Shown here: positions 23,506 through 30,201 of the stretch, piece by piece | Numbering within the stretch: the first letter of the stretch is position 1 | Layout of the letters: every line of letters starts with the position of its first letter | Virus record (IMG/VR): IMGVR_UViG_3300033155_001977 | Coordinates: 1-30,855 of that record | Source of the DNA: a virus | Length of the DNA stretch: 30,855 nt | Direction: 5' to 3' (one strand) | Program-made: the position numbers and the translations under genes | Notes under the pieces: model-generated | The model's database searches: none | Told to the model about the DNA's origin: nothing | What the model saw: the letters and a program-made list of their open reading frames with translations, nothing else

Positions 23506-23829
23506 TTATTTTTTAATTCCCATCAATAAATCTTCTGCCTTATGAGCATTTGATGGTTTAGCTTTATACACTTGTTTATAAAGCCATGTTACTATTTCTT
23601 TTCTGCCTGATTTAAAACTACTATGAGCATTACCTGTAAAAGTAGTTTCGTAAAAATCGCTTATATACATTAACACATGCAAAATATCTTGCCCGTCGTT
23701 AGTGCTAAATACGTTATTAAGTTTATTTGTCCATACATGCTGGCAATCTTCGCAAAACAAATAATTAATGTCAGCTTGAGGCTTGTCACAGAACAAGCAT
23801 TTTTTCAGTGGTTGGTTATGCTTCGGCAT
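23506..23829 (-). CDS. Bbp19-like protein with N-terminal zinc ribbon
   Basis: A 107-residue protein. The region NDGQDILHVLMYISDFYETTFTG followed by SSFKSGRKEIVTWLYKQV matches the Bbp19-type phage domain (DGRRVLxxLLxxxGxFxxSF...F.EGRRxxGLxLL), found in BPP-1-like head gene clusters. An N-terminal four-Cys zinc ribbon (C11, C14, C26, C29: CLFC...CEDC) is fused to it, which I do not remember from typical members. The role in the head is unknown. It overlaps the upstream gene by 14 nt and precedes the scaffold gene. Confidence 0.65.
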   Translation of the reverse strand: MPKHNQPLKKCLFCDKPQADINYLFCEDCQHVWTNKLNNVFSTNDGQDILHVLMYISDFYETTFTGNAHSSFKSGRKEIVTWLYKQVYKAKPSNAHKAEDLLMGIKK

Positions 23830-24088
23830 TTTCCTCCGTTAAAGTACACATGTCCTTTCCTTTTAACTCTAATTCTGAAAGTACTTCCTCCTCTTCTATC
23901 GCCTCACCCGGAAAATTAACCCATTCCACTTTTACCCCACAATTCCCACAAAATTTAGAAAATAGGTCAGGAGGATTCGCGAAAATGTATTCTACTTCAC
24001 ACTGAGGACATTTAAACCAAGCCAAATAAACTTCGTCCACAAAAGCTTCCTTTAGTTGTACCTCATAATCTATACTAATTTTTTTCAC
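23816..24088 (-). CDS. Small zinc-ribbon protein (90 aa)
   Basis: A 90-residue protein with a zinc ribbon, C27, C30 and C47, C50 (KCPQC...FCGNCG), followed by an acidic tail (AIEEEEVLSELELKGKD). It is a general metal-binding ribbon with no specific family. It overlaps both neighbours by 14 nt, so translation is coupled with the deoxyribosyltransferase-like and Bbp19-like genes. It may act on nucleic acid or in protein-protein contacts. Confidence 0.6.
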   Translation of the reverse strand: MKKISIDYEVQLKEAFVDEVYLAWFKCPQCEVEYIFANPPDLFSKFCGNCGVKVEWVNFPGEAIEEEEVLSELELKGKDMCTLTEENAEA

Positions 24089-24503
24089 TTTTTTGTTCCT
24101 TTAAATACTTAACTATATCTGAAAAGCTATCGTCCTCACTAAAAGCTTTACCCCCATTGTTTTCTACCATTTCCGCAACACTTCTCAAAGAACGGCGTTG
24201 ACCTTCTGAAAAATTTTTAACCAATGGGAAAAAGTCACTCACATACCAAAACAATGTACGCTCAGGACGTTTATTGCTATCATCAATCACCTCTGCAATT
24301 GAATAAACTCCAGTCATTGAAGGAGTAATAACGTATAAACAAAAATCACACTCTTGCCGTTGTCTGATTTCTTCTGCCTTGCATTCCTCAGTCCAATCAT
24401 CCACAACAGGATTAAAATAATCTATTTCAGCATTGTTTAAAAATGGAATTAAATCCCGTCGCCATGCCGAACCATTGCAAGTACCACCTAAAAAGACTTT
24501 CAT
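24075..24503 (-). CDS. Nucleoside 2-deoxyribosyltransferase-like protein
   Basis: A 142-residue protein of the Nuc_deoxyri_tr2 type. It opens with FLGGTCNGSAWRRDLIPFL (4-22), then DYFNPVVDDWTEECKAEEIRQRQECDF, and YVITPSMTGVYSIAEVIDDSN (58-77), where E71 is the likely catalytic glutamate. Family members exchange bases between deoxynucleosides or act on NAD-like and nucleotide substrates. In the phage cytoplasmic phase this may serve nucleotide salvage, base modification or counter-defence. Odd is its position inside the morphogenesis operon, directly after the portal gene. Confidence 0.75.
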   Translation of the reverse strand: MKVFLGGTCNGSAWRRDLIPFLNNAEIDYFNPVVDDWTEECKAEEIRQRQECDFCLYVITPSMTGVYSIAEVIDDSNKRPERTLFWYVSDFFPLVKNFSEGQRRSLRSVAEMVENNGGKAFSEDDSFSDIVKYLKEQKSEKN

Positions 24504-24506
24504 TTA

Positions 24507-26213
24507 TTATTTCTCCCCTGCATTTAGCATATCCGTTAAAGCATTCTTGCCTTCCGTATCAGTTTGTGACAACTCTTTTGCAGCTCCGACAACACCACCT
24601 ATTTGCTCTTGTGTTTGCTGTGCTTCCATTTGTACCGCTTGCTGCTGTTTTATAGCTTCAAGCTTTGCTGTGTATTCCTCTGATGAATAAAACATGTCAG
24701 CAGGCGCATTTACTACGTTGATTGTTTCGTCCATTGTAACATCTGCATTTAACTTATGAATAATATTTGGATCAAACTGCGCCACTTGGCCAAGCATACC
24801 TAAAGATTTATCCATACTAATTTTTTTAAACTCTTCAGCTATTCTAAATAATAAGGATTTATATTCTGGCTTAATTGGCTCTTTAGATAATTCAGGAGGA
24901 GGTTGCGGAATTAATCCAGCTCTGTTTGCTATTTCAAAAACTCTGTCGATAATAGGGTCATAAAAACTCACTTCCAATCGGTGAAGTAAATGCCCTAACA
25001 CGGCACCCTTTTGTTCCACTAGGCGAGCTATCTCAAAAGCAGTCTGTTGAACGTTTGGCTTATCGGCTATCATCAAAAGCAAATCATTATAAAAAACTTT
25101 TTGTATTTTATTTTGTAACGACGGAATATCATTTAGAACCCCACTTATATCAAAATACCCTGGCGGTAAAACTGGACTTACTTTCTGTTCACCCTGGCTT
25201 CCCATGTCAAAAACAGCACCAGGCGCAATAACGTCATCATTCATTTGTTGCTTTATATCAGGTGAAACATTACTAGCAGGATGTGCTTGATGGTCAATGA
25301 TATCAAGTTTTGCTCTTGTTTCTCTATATAAAAGTTTAATGTCTGCCAATGCCCCCATCGCTGGACTTCTTCCGTAAATATCACTACCCGATATTTTCCA
25401 TCGGATAGTAGGGCATGCGAACTCATCATAACCACTTTTTGACAAAATAGTTACATCCGCATTCGGATAATTATTTTTAGCACTTACTTTACAAGCACTG
25501 TTAGCCAAAAAATAAAAAGAAACAAATTTTTTGTTGCCGTTATCTATCTTGCTTGTATCTCTACCTGTATTTGGCATAATCAAATGGCTTACTTCAATAG
25601 GTTCCTGATTATATTTTTTAGCAGCATCCCTAATTTTAGAAGGTATTTCCTCAGCAGTTTTCTCAAATTGCGTTACAATATTCTCCGCAGTTGTATAAAA
25701 ACTACGAGCGATTGTATTAGGGTTTTGATAAATATCCACGCCTAAATAATACTCACCTGCCGTTAATGGCCTGAACCAAACTTTTTTATCTGGATGTTCT
25801 TGAACTATAACCGAAGCCGTGCCAAAGCCTATTAACTCCATCATCGCATAATTCAAAACACTATAAAAGTTAGAAAACTCTAAAAGCGATAAGAGAATGT
25901 CAGAAACTTCATCAAAGTAACTTTTAAAGTATTTATTTTTTTCAGGATCAGTAACGCCTATTCTAAGCCATGGTTGATTCCTCGGAATCATGCCTTGAAA
26001 CCCACCAGCCAATAATTGAGCTGCCATATATGGAACGCTGTCAAAAATATAATTGTAATTTTTGGCTATGTCTGGCTGTTCACCTTCTGTAATAAACTGC
26101 CCGTGGTCAGGAATAAGGTATTGTATTATTTGTTTCCAAACTGGCTCATATTGCTGACGACTTTGCTGTAAGTTTAAAAACAAACGGCCTATTTTTTTTG
26201 ATTCCTCAGACAT
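24507..26213 (-). CDS. Portal protein (head-to-tail connector)
   Basis: A 568-residue protein that forms the dodecameric portal through which DNA is packaged and ejected. It matches the T7/epsilon15-type head-to-tail connecting family: the N-terminus has EPVWKQIIQYLIPDHGQF, a middle region with YFDEVSDILLSLLEFSNFYSVLNYAMMELIGFGTASVIV, then GRSPAMGALADIKLLYRETRAKLDI and QNKIQKVFYNDLLLMIADKPNVQQTAFEIARLVEQKGAVLG, all typical. The Gln-rich tail is disordered. It follows the large terminase and a small gene, the normal order for head modules. Confidence 0.88.
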   Translation of the reverse strand: MSEESKKIGRLFLNLQQSRQQYEPVWKQIIQYLIPDHGQFITEGEQPDIAKNYNYIFDSVPYMAAQLLAGGFQGMIPRNQPWLRIGVTDPEKNKYFKSYFDEVSDILLSLLEFSNFYSVLNYAMMELIGFGTASVIVQEHPDKKVWFRPLTAGEYYLGVDIYQNPNTIARSFYTTAENIVTQFEKTAEEIPSKIRDAAKKYNQEPIEVSHLIMPNTGRDTSKIDNGNKKFVSFYFLANSACKVSAKNNYPNADVTILSKSGYDEFACPTIRWKISGSDIYGRSPAMGALADIKLLYRETRAKLDIIDHQAHPASNVSPDIKQQMNDDVIAPGAVFDMGSQGEQKVSPVLPPGYFDISGVLNDIPSLQNKIQKVFYNDLLLMIADKPNVQQTAFEIARLVEQKGAVLGHLLHRLEVSFYDPIIDRVFEIANRAGLIPQPPPELSKEPIKPEYKSLLFRIAEEFKKISMDKSLGMLGQVAQFDPNIIHKLNADVTMDETINVVNAPADMFYSSEEYTAKLEAIKQQQAVQMEAQQTQEQIGGVVGAAKELSQTDTEGKNALTDMLNAGEK

Positions 26214-26214
26214 A

Positions 26215-26415
26215 TTAAAACCCTAGGGTTGTTCGCCCTCCTGCACCTTCGCCCGCAGCGCCTGTTAGCATTGTTGACCTTGCAGCTTTAAACTGCCCTA
26301 TGGTTGCTTGCCTTTTCTTTTTTTTCTCTGCTGCAATTTCTTCCGGAGTTGGCAAAGCTGGACCAGTAGATTGAATTATTGGAGGCGGTGAGGGTGGCGA
26401 TAAAAGTGAAGACAT
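26215..26415 (-). CDS. Small Pro-rich protein before the portal gene (66 aa)
   Basis: A 66-residue protein with a Pro-rich N-terminus (SPPSPPPIIQ), a basic helix (EEIAAEKKKKRQATIGQFKAARS) and a short end STMLTGAAGEGAGGRTTLGF. Many podoviruses encode a similar small protein at this position with a GR(R/S)STILTG...TLLG-like ending; its role is not known to me. It ends 1 nt before the portal start, so the two should be coupled. Confidence 0.65.
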   Translation of the reverse strand: MSSLLSPPSPPPIIQSTGPALPTPEEIAAEKKKKRQATIGQFKAARSTMLTGAAGEGAGGRTTLGF

Positions 26416-26438
26416 ACTAAACTCTCCTTGTTTTGTTA

Positions 26439-27830
26439 TTACATATCAGCCCATGAGCGTTTCCCGCGCCCACGGCGTGAACTTATGTTGCGTTGCATTA
26501 ATATATTTTTATTTTTTTTGCGAACCGGATAAGCTCGCGTCAACGCCAAAGCATCAGCTCTATTTGGACTTGAAATTAATTGGCTTTTAGATTGTAAAAT
26601 TATTTGAGTTTCTTTTTTATAATCATATCGGATACTAGAAAGCTCAGAAATTAGAACAGGGTCATCAAAAATACTACCCCCGTTATCAAGCCATTCCTTT
26701 AGCTTTCCGTACATGTCAGCACGTTTATTAGCATACCTTATAGGGTCATCAGCCCTTGCTGCAAAGTTAACGCCTGTAATATAATGGCCGTAATTGAATT
26801 CTTTAAGACGGTTTAAAATACCCGAACCAGCTTCTCCCATATCCAAAAAAACCCTATCGGGCTTATCTTGGTCAATAGCTCTTATAATTTTATTAGCAAA
26901 ATATAATTGCCAATTATCAGTATGAGGCCGTTCTCCATCTAATCTAATCATTTGCATTCCACGCGTTGTACAAATAACATTCTCATCTCGGCGCGAAGCA
27001 AAATCAATCCCCATAATTGTAACGCCGTTATCGTAATCACTTATGTGGTACTTCTTATCAACTGCCTTTTTAACTGTTTCATAGGGTATATAAGGGTCTT
27101 CAACTAAATCAACAAATTCTCCAAATATCTCTTGGCGTACTGCTATTTCTGAACCACTTTCTTCGCGAACTTCCGCTTGCAATTCATTTAATGCTTCAGT
27201 ATCCAGTAACGGATTATCGTAACTGGTTACTGGAAATACAATATGTCGCGGGTTGTCTTTTGCAGCTCTGCATAATTCATAATATTTATGAGCTAAACCA
27301 TCTTTTGTTTTTTTACCCTTTGGAGTTCCGCCTACGATAATCAAGGAATTTGGATTGTCTAAAAGCATTGGCCTTACTGAGTTTTCCCACAAAGACCTAT
27401 TCTTTAAAATAATCCCAGCCTCGTTAAGAATAGCTAAGTCATAACCAAAACCTTCCCAGTTCTCAGGTCTGTCAGCTGAACGGAAATCACAATTTGACCA
27501 CCCACCTTCAGTGTTTCTTATTTTAATCTCTTTGCCTTCGTACATTTTAATCTCATACAGCTTTTCATTATTAGGCAATTTCAGCTGTTTGAGAATAGGC
27601 ATCCAAAAAAGCTCAACGTATTTTTTGATGTTTGATGCTATCGTATCACCCCATAGCACGGTTATTTTTTTCTCAATCATCTTTTCTATTACAAAATTAC
27701 TCATGCTTTGAGTAAAACCAAAGCGTCTGCCCTTCGGCACAAAAATACTTTTATACTTCCCGCTGTCCGCTGCATCCAGTATTTCTAACTGCTTCGGAGT
27801 GTAACCGTATTTTGAGATGCTTAAGTCCAT
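26439..27830 (-). CDS. Terminase large subunit
   Basis: A 463-residue DNA-packaging motor. The N-terminal ATPase has a variant Walker A, GRRFGFT (34-40), a Walker B LAILNEAG (N136-E137, where Asn replaces the more usual Asp) and a coupling motif GGTP (167-170). The C-terminal nuclease has its acidic residues in GIDFASRRDEN (D276), VFLDMGEAG (D330) and SPNRADALALT (D426). The Asn-Glu version of Walker B is one I recall from epsilon15-like terminases, so it is not necessarily a defect. It follows the small subunit after 9 nt. Confidence 0.88.
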   Translation of the reverse strand: MDLSISKYGYTPKQLEILDAADSGKYKSIFVPKGRRFGFTQSMSNFVIEKMIEKKITVLWGDTIASNIKKYVELFWMPILKQLKLPNNEKLYEIKMYEGKEIKIRNTEGGWSNCDFRSADRPENWEGFGYDLAILNEAGIILKNRSLWENSVRPMLLDNPNSLIIVGGTPKGKKTKDGLAHKYYELCRAAKDNPRHIVFPVTSYDNPLLDTEALNELQAEVREESGSEIAVRQEIFGEFVDLVEDPYIPYETVKKAVDKKYHISDYDNGVTIMGIDFASRRDENVICTTRGMQMIRLDGERPHTDNWQLYFANKIIRAIDQDKPDRVFLDMGEAGSGILNRLKEFNYGHYITGVNFAARADDPIRYANKRADMYGKLKEWLDNGGSIFDDPVLISELSSIRYDYKKETQIILQSKSQLISSPNRADALALTRAYPVRKKNKNILMQRNISSRRGRGKRSWADM

Positions 27831-27839
27831 ATAAAATTA

Positions 27840-28205
27840 TTAACTTTCTTTTTTGCCTGTAATAGTCTGCCTATTCAAAGTAATTGTAAAATCCCGCTCT
27901 GTGCTTAAACCTAGATCCTTTTTATCTTTCCATCCAAAGTTTTTAAGACCAAAAATATCACCCGCACGCCCATTTTTACGCAAACTTAATTCGTAAGAGT
28001 TCTCAACTTTAAGTTTAGCACGCCTTACTATATTTGAATAATCATCCCTTTTAGCATAATTGATAAGTCCTTCTCGGGATGTATCTATAGCTAAAGCTAA
28101 ACCTGTAATAGTCCATTCAACAGACTTCGTAGTTTTAAAATACTCATCAACCACTTTTTGTAATGCTTGCGGAGTCTTGAATTTTAAGGGTCTTCCTGCT
28201 GGCAT
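27840..28205 (-). CDS. Terminase small subunit (GP3_package type)
   Basis: A 121-residue protein that should recognise packaging DNA. It resembles the P22 gp3-like small terminase family: TPQALQKVVDEYFKTT, VEWTITGLALAIDTSREGLINYA (a helix-turn-helix-like region), IVRRAKLKVENSYE, and DIFGLKNFGWKDK near the end. It lies just upstream of the large subunit. AAGGA lies about 7 nt before ATG. Confidence 0.78.
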   Translation of the reverse strand: MPAGRPLKFKTPQALQKVVDEYFKTTKSVEWTITGLALAIDTSREGLINYAKRDDYSNIVRRAKLKVENSYELSLRKNGRAGDIFGLKNFGWKDKKDLGLSTERDFTITLNRQTITGKKES

Positions 28206-28226
28206 GACTTTTCCTTTTTTTTAGTG

Positions 28227-28538
28227 TCAAACATTCTTACTATCTTCCGCCAAACAACAGTTGCGGTGAGGTGTAGCAGGCAAAAGACAATTCCTTTCCT
28301 GTAATGTAATTTCCCGATAACAATGGTCAAAGACATCCTTCGGGGACCACCCAATATAAGTCTTCTCGTTTTCTGTAAAAGGAGGATAATAAACTTTATA
28401 ACCTGCTTCATCATCCCCTTGGGCAGAATCCCCATAATATTTATATTTTGTACAGGGAACTGCGCTAATTATTTTTGTTCCTATATAGTTTTTTGCGCCA
28501 TGCTGTTTACGCACAACAACCATTTTTTCATGCTTCAT
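28227..28538 (-). CDS. Conserved phage protein with GTK...GWSPKDVF motif (103 aa)
   Basis: A 103-residue protein of a type often seen in phages: an N-terminal YIGTKIISAVPC, then EAGYKVYYPPFTENEKTYIGWSPKDVFDHCYR (45-76). Related proteins carry the same Y-x-G-T-K and S-W-S-P-K-D-V-F elements, but no function is known to me. The first ATG overlaps the preceding gene by 11 nt; the in-frame ATG five codons later is an alternative, and neither has an ideal ribosome site. Confidence 0.6.
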   Translation of the reverse strand: MKHEKMVVVRKQHGAKNYIGTKIISAVPCTKYKYYGDSAQGDDEAGYKVYYPPFTENEKTYIGWSPKDVFDHCYREITLQERNCLLPATPHRNCCLAEDSKNV

Positions 28539-28947
28539 TTTGTTTTTCCTTTTCTTTGTTAATTAAAAACTGTATATATTCCTTTGCCTTTTCCAAATCT
28601 TTAATACCGTCTTTCTCTTTATACCGACATACGTATTTAATTATATTGCCTTCGCAAAACCCTATGTCATTTTTAATTATAAACTCAATAGGCTGCATCT
28701 TCATTTTGGTATAATGCTTTGGAGTTGCTTCCTCACTGTTTAAGGGAATACCACCTGAAGAAAAATCTTCAATATCTCCTGGCTTTTCCAAATCTTTAAC
28801 CCTGTCATTCCAGATGGGATAGTCACCCGCACCTGCCCACTCACAGATTGCACTGCTTACAGACGTCCAATGTGTAACCCTTGGGCATTCTATTTTGGTA
28901 TAATGCTTTGGGAATGAGTTCGTATCACGTGGATCCCCGCACGCCAT
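28528..28947 (-). CDS. DUF3310 protein with a partial N-terminal duplication
   Basis: A 139-residue protein. The C-terminal half is a standard DUF3310 domain: PKHYTKMKMQPIEFI, then FCEGNIIKYVCRYKEKDGIKDLEKAKEYIQFL. Proteins of this family are sometimes annotated as nucleotide kinases on weak grounds. The N-terminal half begins with a copy of the domain's opening, FPKHYTKIE, and later contains VKDLEKPGDIEDF, copying IKDLEKAKEYIQF, but the central GNxxKYxxRY motif is absent. DNA repeats underlie both matches. It is the first gene after a terminator and has a very strong AGGAGGGG ribosome site. Confidence 0.7.
   Translation of the reverse strand: MACGDPRDTNSFPKHYTKIECPRVTHWTSVSSAICEWAGAGDYPIWNDRVKDLEKPGDIEDFSSGGIPLNSEEATPKHYTKMKMQPIEFIIKNDIGFCEGNIIKYVCRYKEKDGIKDLEKAKEYIQFLINKEKEKQNEA
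28588..28911 (-). repeat. Paired in-frame direct repeats inside the DUF3310 gene
   Basis: A 20-bp sequence is identical at 28703-28722 and 28892-28911 (189 bp = 63 codons apart). A 17-bp sequence is identical at 28588-28604 and 28783-28799 (195 bp = 65 codons apart). Both lie in the same reading frame and encode PKHYTK and KDLEK, so they mark an old in-frame duplication of the domain. Confidence 0.85.
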
Positions 28948-28957
28948 AATCCCCTCC

Positions 28958-29005
28958 TAAAACAAAAAAAGCCGAACAAGCAGGTTTTAATCTGCTCACT
29001 CGGCT
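28958..29005 (-). terminator. Rho-independent terminator in front of the late operon
   Basis: On the minus strand the stem AGCCGA...TCGGCT (29005-29000 with 28975-28970), extended inward by AGCAG/CTGCT (28992-28996 with 28979-28983) across a 3x3 internal loop, is followed by TTTTTTTGTTTT. This is a classic intrinsic terminator. Its U-tract ends directly at the AGGAGGGG ribosome site (28951-28958) of the first late gene, so the late operon can only be reached by read-through or from a promoter further down. Confidence 0.85.
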
Positions 29006-29073
29006 CTCTAAGGTGCTCTCTGAGTTTATAATTGCATATGTATTATGTGTTTAGCTTAACCACTGTTTTGGTT

Positions 29074-29229
29074 TTATTCTATTACCGTGCATAATTCTTC
29101 AAACTCTTGGGTACTTTGTTCTGTGAAGATATTCATAGTTTTGCACTTAGGGCATTTAATTTCAAAAGTAAAAAGATTATTCTTTACTTTGAATAATAAC
29201 CTACCGCATTTGCTACAATGTGTTTCCAA
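29074..29229 (-). CDS. Com-like zinc-finger protein (51 aa)
   Basis: A 51-residue gene starting at TTG 29229, with GAGG 8 nt upstream; a stop codon precedes it in frame, so no earlier start exists. It carries C5, C8 and C26, C29 in HCSKCGRLLFKVKNN...FEIKCPKCKTMNIF, the pattern of Mu Com-like zinc-finger proteins (CxxCxxLL...IKCPxCxxxN). Mu Com is a translational activator of the mom DNA-modification gene; many phages carry Com relatives with no mom. A role in RNA binding or regulation is therefore inference. It is the last gene before the terminator and late operon. Confidence 0.68.
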   Translation of the reverse strand: METHCSKCGRLLFKVKNNLFTFEIKCPKCKTMNIFTEQSTQEFEELCTVIE

Positions 29230-29247
29230 ATTATTTGCCTCATGTTT

Positions 29248-29376
29248 TTATAATGCAAGAGAATGATCAATTAAACCTAAAAGCCCTCTAACTCCCTTAA
29301 TTCTAAAAAACCATTCTCTTGCTACTGCAAAAGGAAAACAAAAAAAGAAGAAAATTATTACTGTTATAGCTAACAT
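29248..29376 (-). CDS. Tiny membrane protein (42 aa)
   Basis: A 42-residue peptide with an N-terminal hydrophobic span (MLAITVIIFFFFCFPFAVA) followed by a basic part (REWFFRIKGVRGLLGLIDHS). It begins 1 nt after the stop of the preceding tiny membrane gene, with no ribosome site of its own, so it should be translated by coupling. Function unknown. Confidence 0.5.
   Translation of the reverse strand: MLAITVIIFFFFCFPFAVAREWFFRIKGVRGLLGLIDHSLAL
29255..29322 (-). repeat. 11-bp perfect inverted repeat inside a tiny gene
   Basis: GCAAGAGAATG (29255-29265) and CATTCTCTTGC (29312-29322) are exact reverse complements 46 bp apart. They could form a stem in the mRNA just before the Com-like start. One such pair is not far from chance expectation in a window this size. 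Confidence 0.4.
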
Positions 29377-29377
29377 A

Positions 29378-29515
29378 TCAAAGTTGTTTTGCTTTGTCAA
29401 GAAGTTTTTTATGTTTAGCGGGCGACTCGGAAAAAGTTTTCCCTAATCCCATTAAAAACAAAAAAACAATCCCATAACTTACGCCTACCACTATTGTAAT
29501 TATAAAAATTAACAC
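29378..29515 (-). CDS. Tiny membrane protein with charged tail (45 aa)
   Basis: A 45-residue gene starting at GTG 29515 with GAGGAG about 7 nt upstream. It has one long hydrophobic span (residues 2-24, LIFIITIVVGVSYGIVFLFL) and a charged tail (KHKKLLDKAKQL). A single-span membrane peptide is likely. It overlaps the end of a 12-codon leader frame and is followed 1 nt after its stop by another membrane peptide gene. Confidence 0.55.
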   Translation of the reverse strand: MLIFIITIVVGVSYGIVFLFLMGLGKTFSESPAKHKKLLDKAKQL

Positions 29516-29547
29516 GGCTTACTCCTCTTAAAATCGTATATTCTCAT
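29509..29547 (-). CDS. 12-codon leader frame (MRIYDFKRSKPC)
   Basis: A very short frame with a good AAGGAG site 8 nt upstream of its ATG; it overlaps the GTG start of the next tiny gene by 7 nt, and the next gene's GAGGAG site lies inside it. It may exist mainly to bring ribosomes to that start. It needs translation evidence. Confidence 0.35.
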   Translation of the reverse strand: MRIYDFKRSKPC

Positions 29548-29562
29548 TTTATTTGCTCCTTA

Positions 29563-29724
29563 TTAATAACCCCTATGAATAGTAAAGAAACCACTCCCTA
29601 TGCTTATATAAGAACCACGCCCGTTATGCCAGCTCGGCGTCCACCAATCAAACCAAAAATATTTTTACGCTTTTTTAAAAGGCATTAAGCGAACTGCCCA
29701 ACGCACTTTATGTTTATTCCTCAT
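29563..29724 (-). pseudogene. Trp-rich small phage gene interrupted by an in-frame TAA
   Basis: From ATG 29724 (with GGGGGGT about 8 nt upstream) the frame reads MRNKHKVRWAVRLMPFKKA, meets TAA at 29667-29665, then continues in the same frame for 33 codons: KYFWFDWWTPSWHNGRG, then SYISIGSGFFTIHRGY and TAA. The second part is what I remember as the body of a common short phage protein (FWFDxWTPxWHxGRGPYxSxGLxFxAIYRGY). There is no ATG, GTG or TTG in frame between the TAA and FWFDWW, so it cannot start on its own in a normal way. It is either a nonsense-mutated gene or read through. An in-frame ATG at 29763 would extend the first part by 13 codons over the previous gene's end. Confidence 0.55.
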
Positions 29725-29755
29725 TTTCAATACCCCCCAACTTACCGCGTATTGG

Positions 29756-30181
29756 TTAACCATTTTTTTTTTCCTTTTCCGATTTCAATAGTAAATACTT
29801 TTCAAAATGGTTCTTATGTTTTTCTATAAAAGAACCGTTCCATCCCATCCTTAAAAAAATAGAGAGATCCTTAAAAAAACTACGCCCCTTATCACCCTCC
29901 CATAAAGAAGGGTCTCCTATCATGTTCATTAAAGCTACGTCTAACCCGTGACTTATTTCCATCCTATCGCATTCTGCCCTTTCTTCCTTAAACGGTCCAA
30001 CAACAAGCCAGTATTTAGCATCAGCATCGTTTAAAAGGTCTACGCAGGTGTACTCAAAACTTCCTATTTTATAACCTCCTTTAATTTTTTTTATTTCAAA
30101 AATATCCCCGTCTTCTTTTTGAATCAAATCACCATCTTTTATTGTGCGACCCGTCCGGTCTTCCAAATATCTTTCTGGCAT
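29756..30181 (-). CDS. Hypothetical phage protein (141 aa)
   Basis: An unrecognised 141-residue protein with an AAAGGAGG ribosome site. The N-terminal 55 residues (YLEDRTGRTIKDGDLIQKED, IFEIKKIKGGYKIGSFEYTCVDL) look like a small SH3-like beta barrel, and the rest is helical (FFKDLSIFLRMGWNGSFIEKHK). It lies upstream of the tiny-gene cluster in the same transcriptional direction. Confidence 0.6.
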   Translation of the reverse strand: MPERYLEDRTGRTIKDGDLIQKEDGDIFEIKKIKGGYKIGSFEYTCVDLLNDADAKYWLVVGPFKEERAECDRMEISHGLDVALMNMIGDPSLWEGDKGRSFFKDLSIFLRMGWNGSFIEKHKNHFEKYLLLKSEKEKKNG

Positions 30182-30201
30182 CTTGTCCTCCTTTTATTGT
30201 T

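Noticed and set aside
27420-27430. Apparent loss of the Walker B aspartate in the large terminase (N136-E137)
   Set aside because: The Asn-Glu form in an LAILNEAG context is one I recall in epsilon15-type terminases, so I do not call it a defect.
28184-28435. 83-codon minus-strand frame between small terminase and its neighbour
   Set aside because: It is out of frame with the conserved GTK...GWSPKDVF protein over the same DNA and shows no family features.
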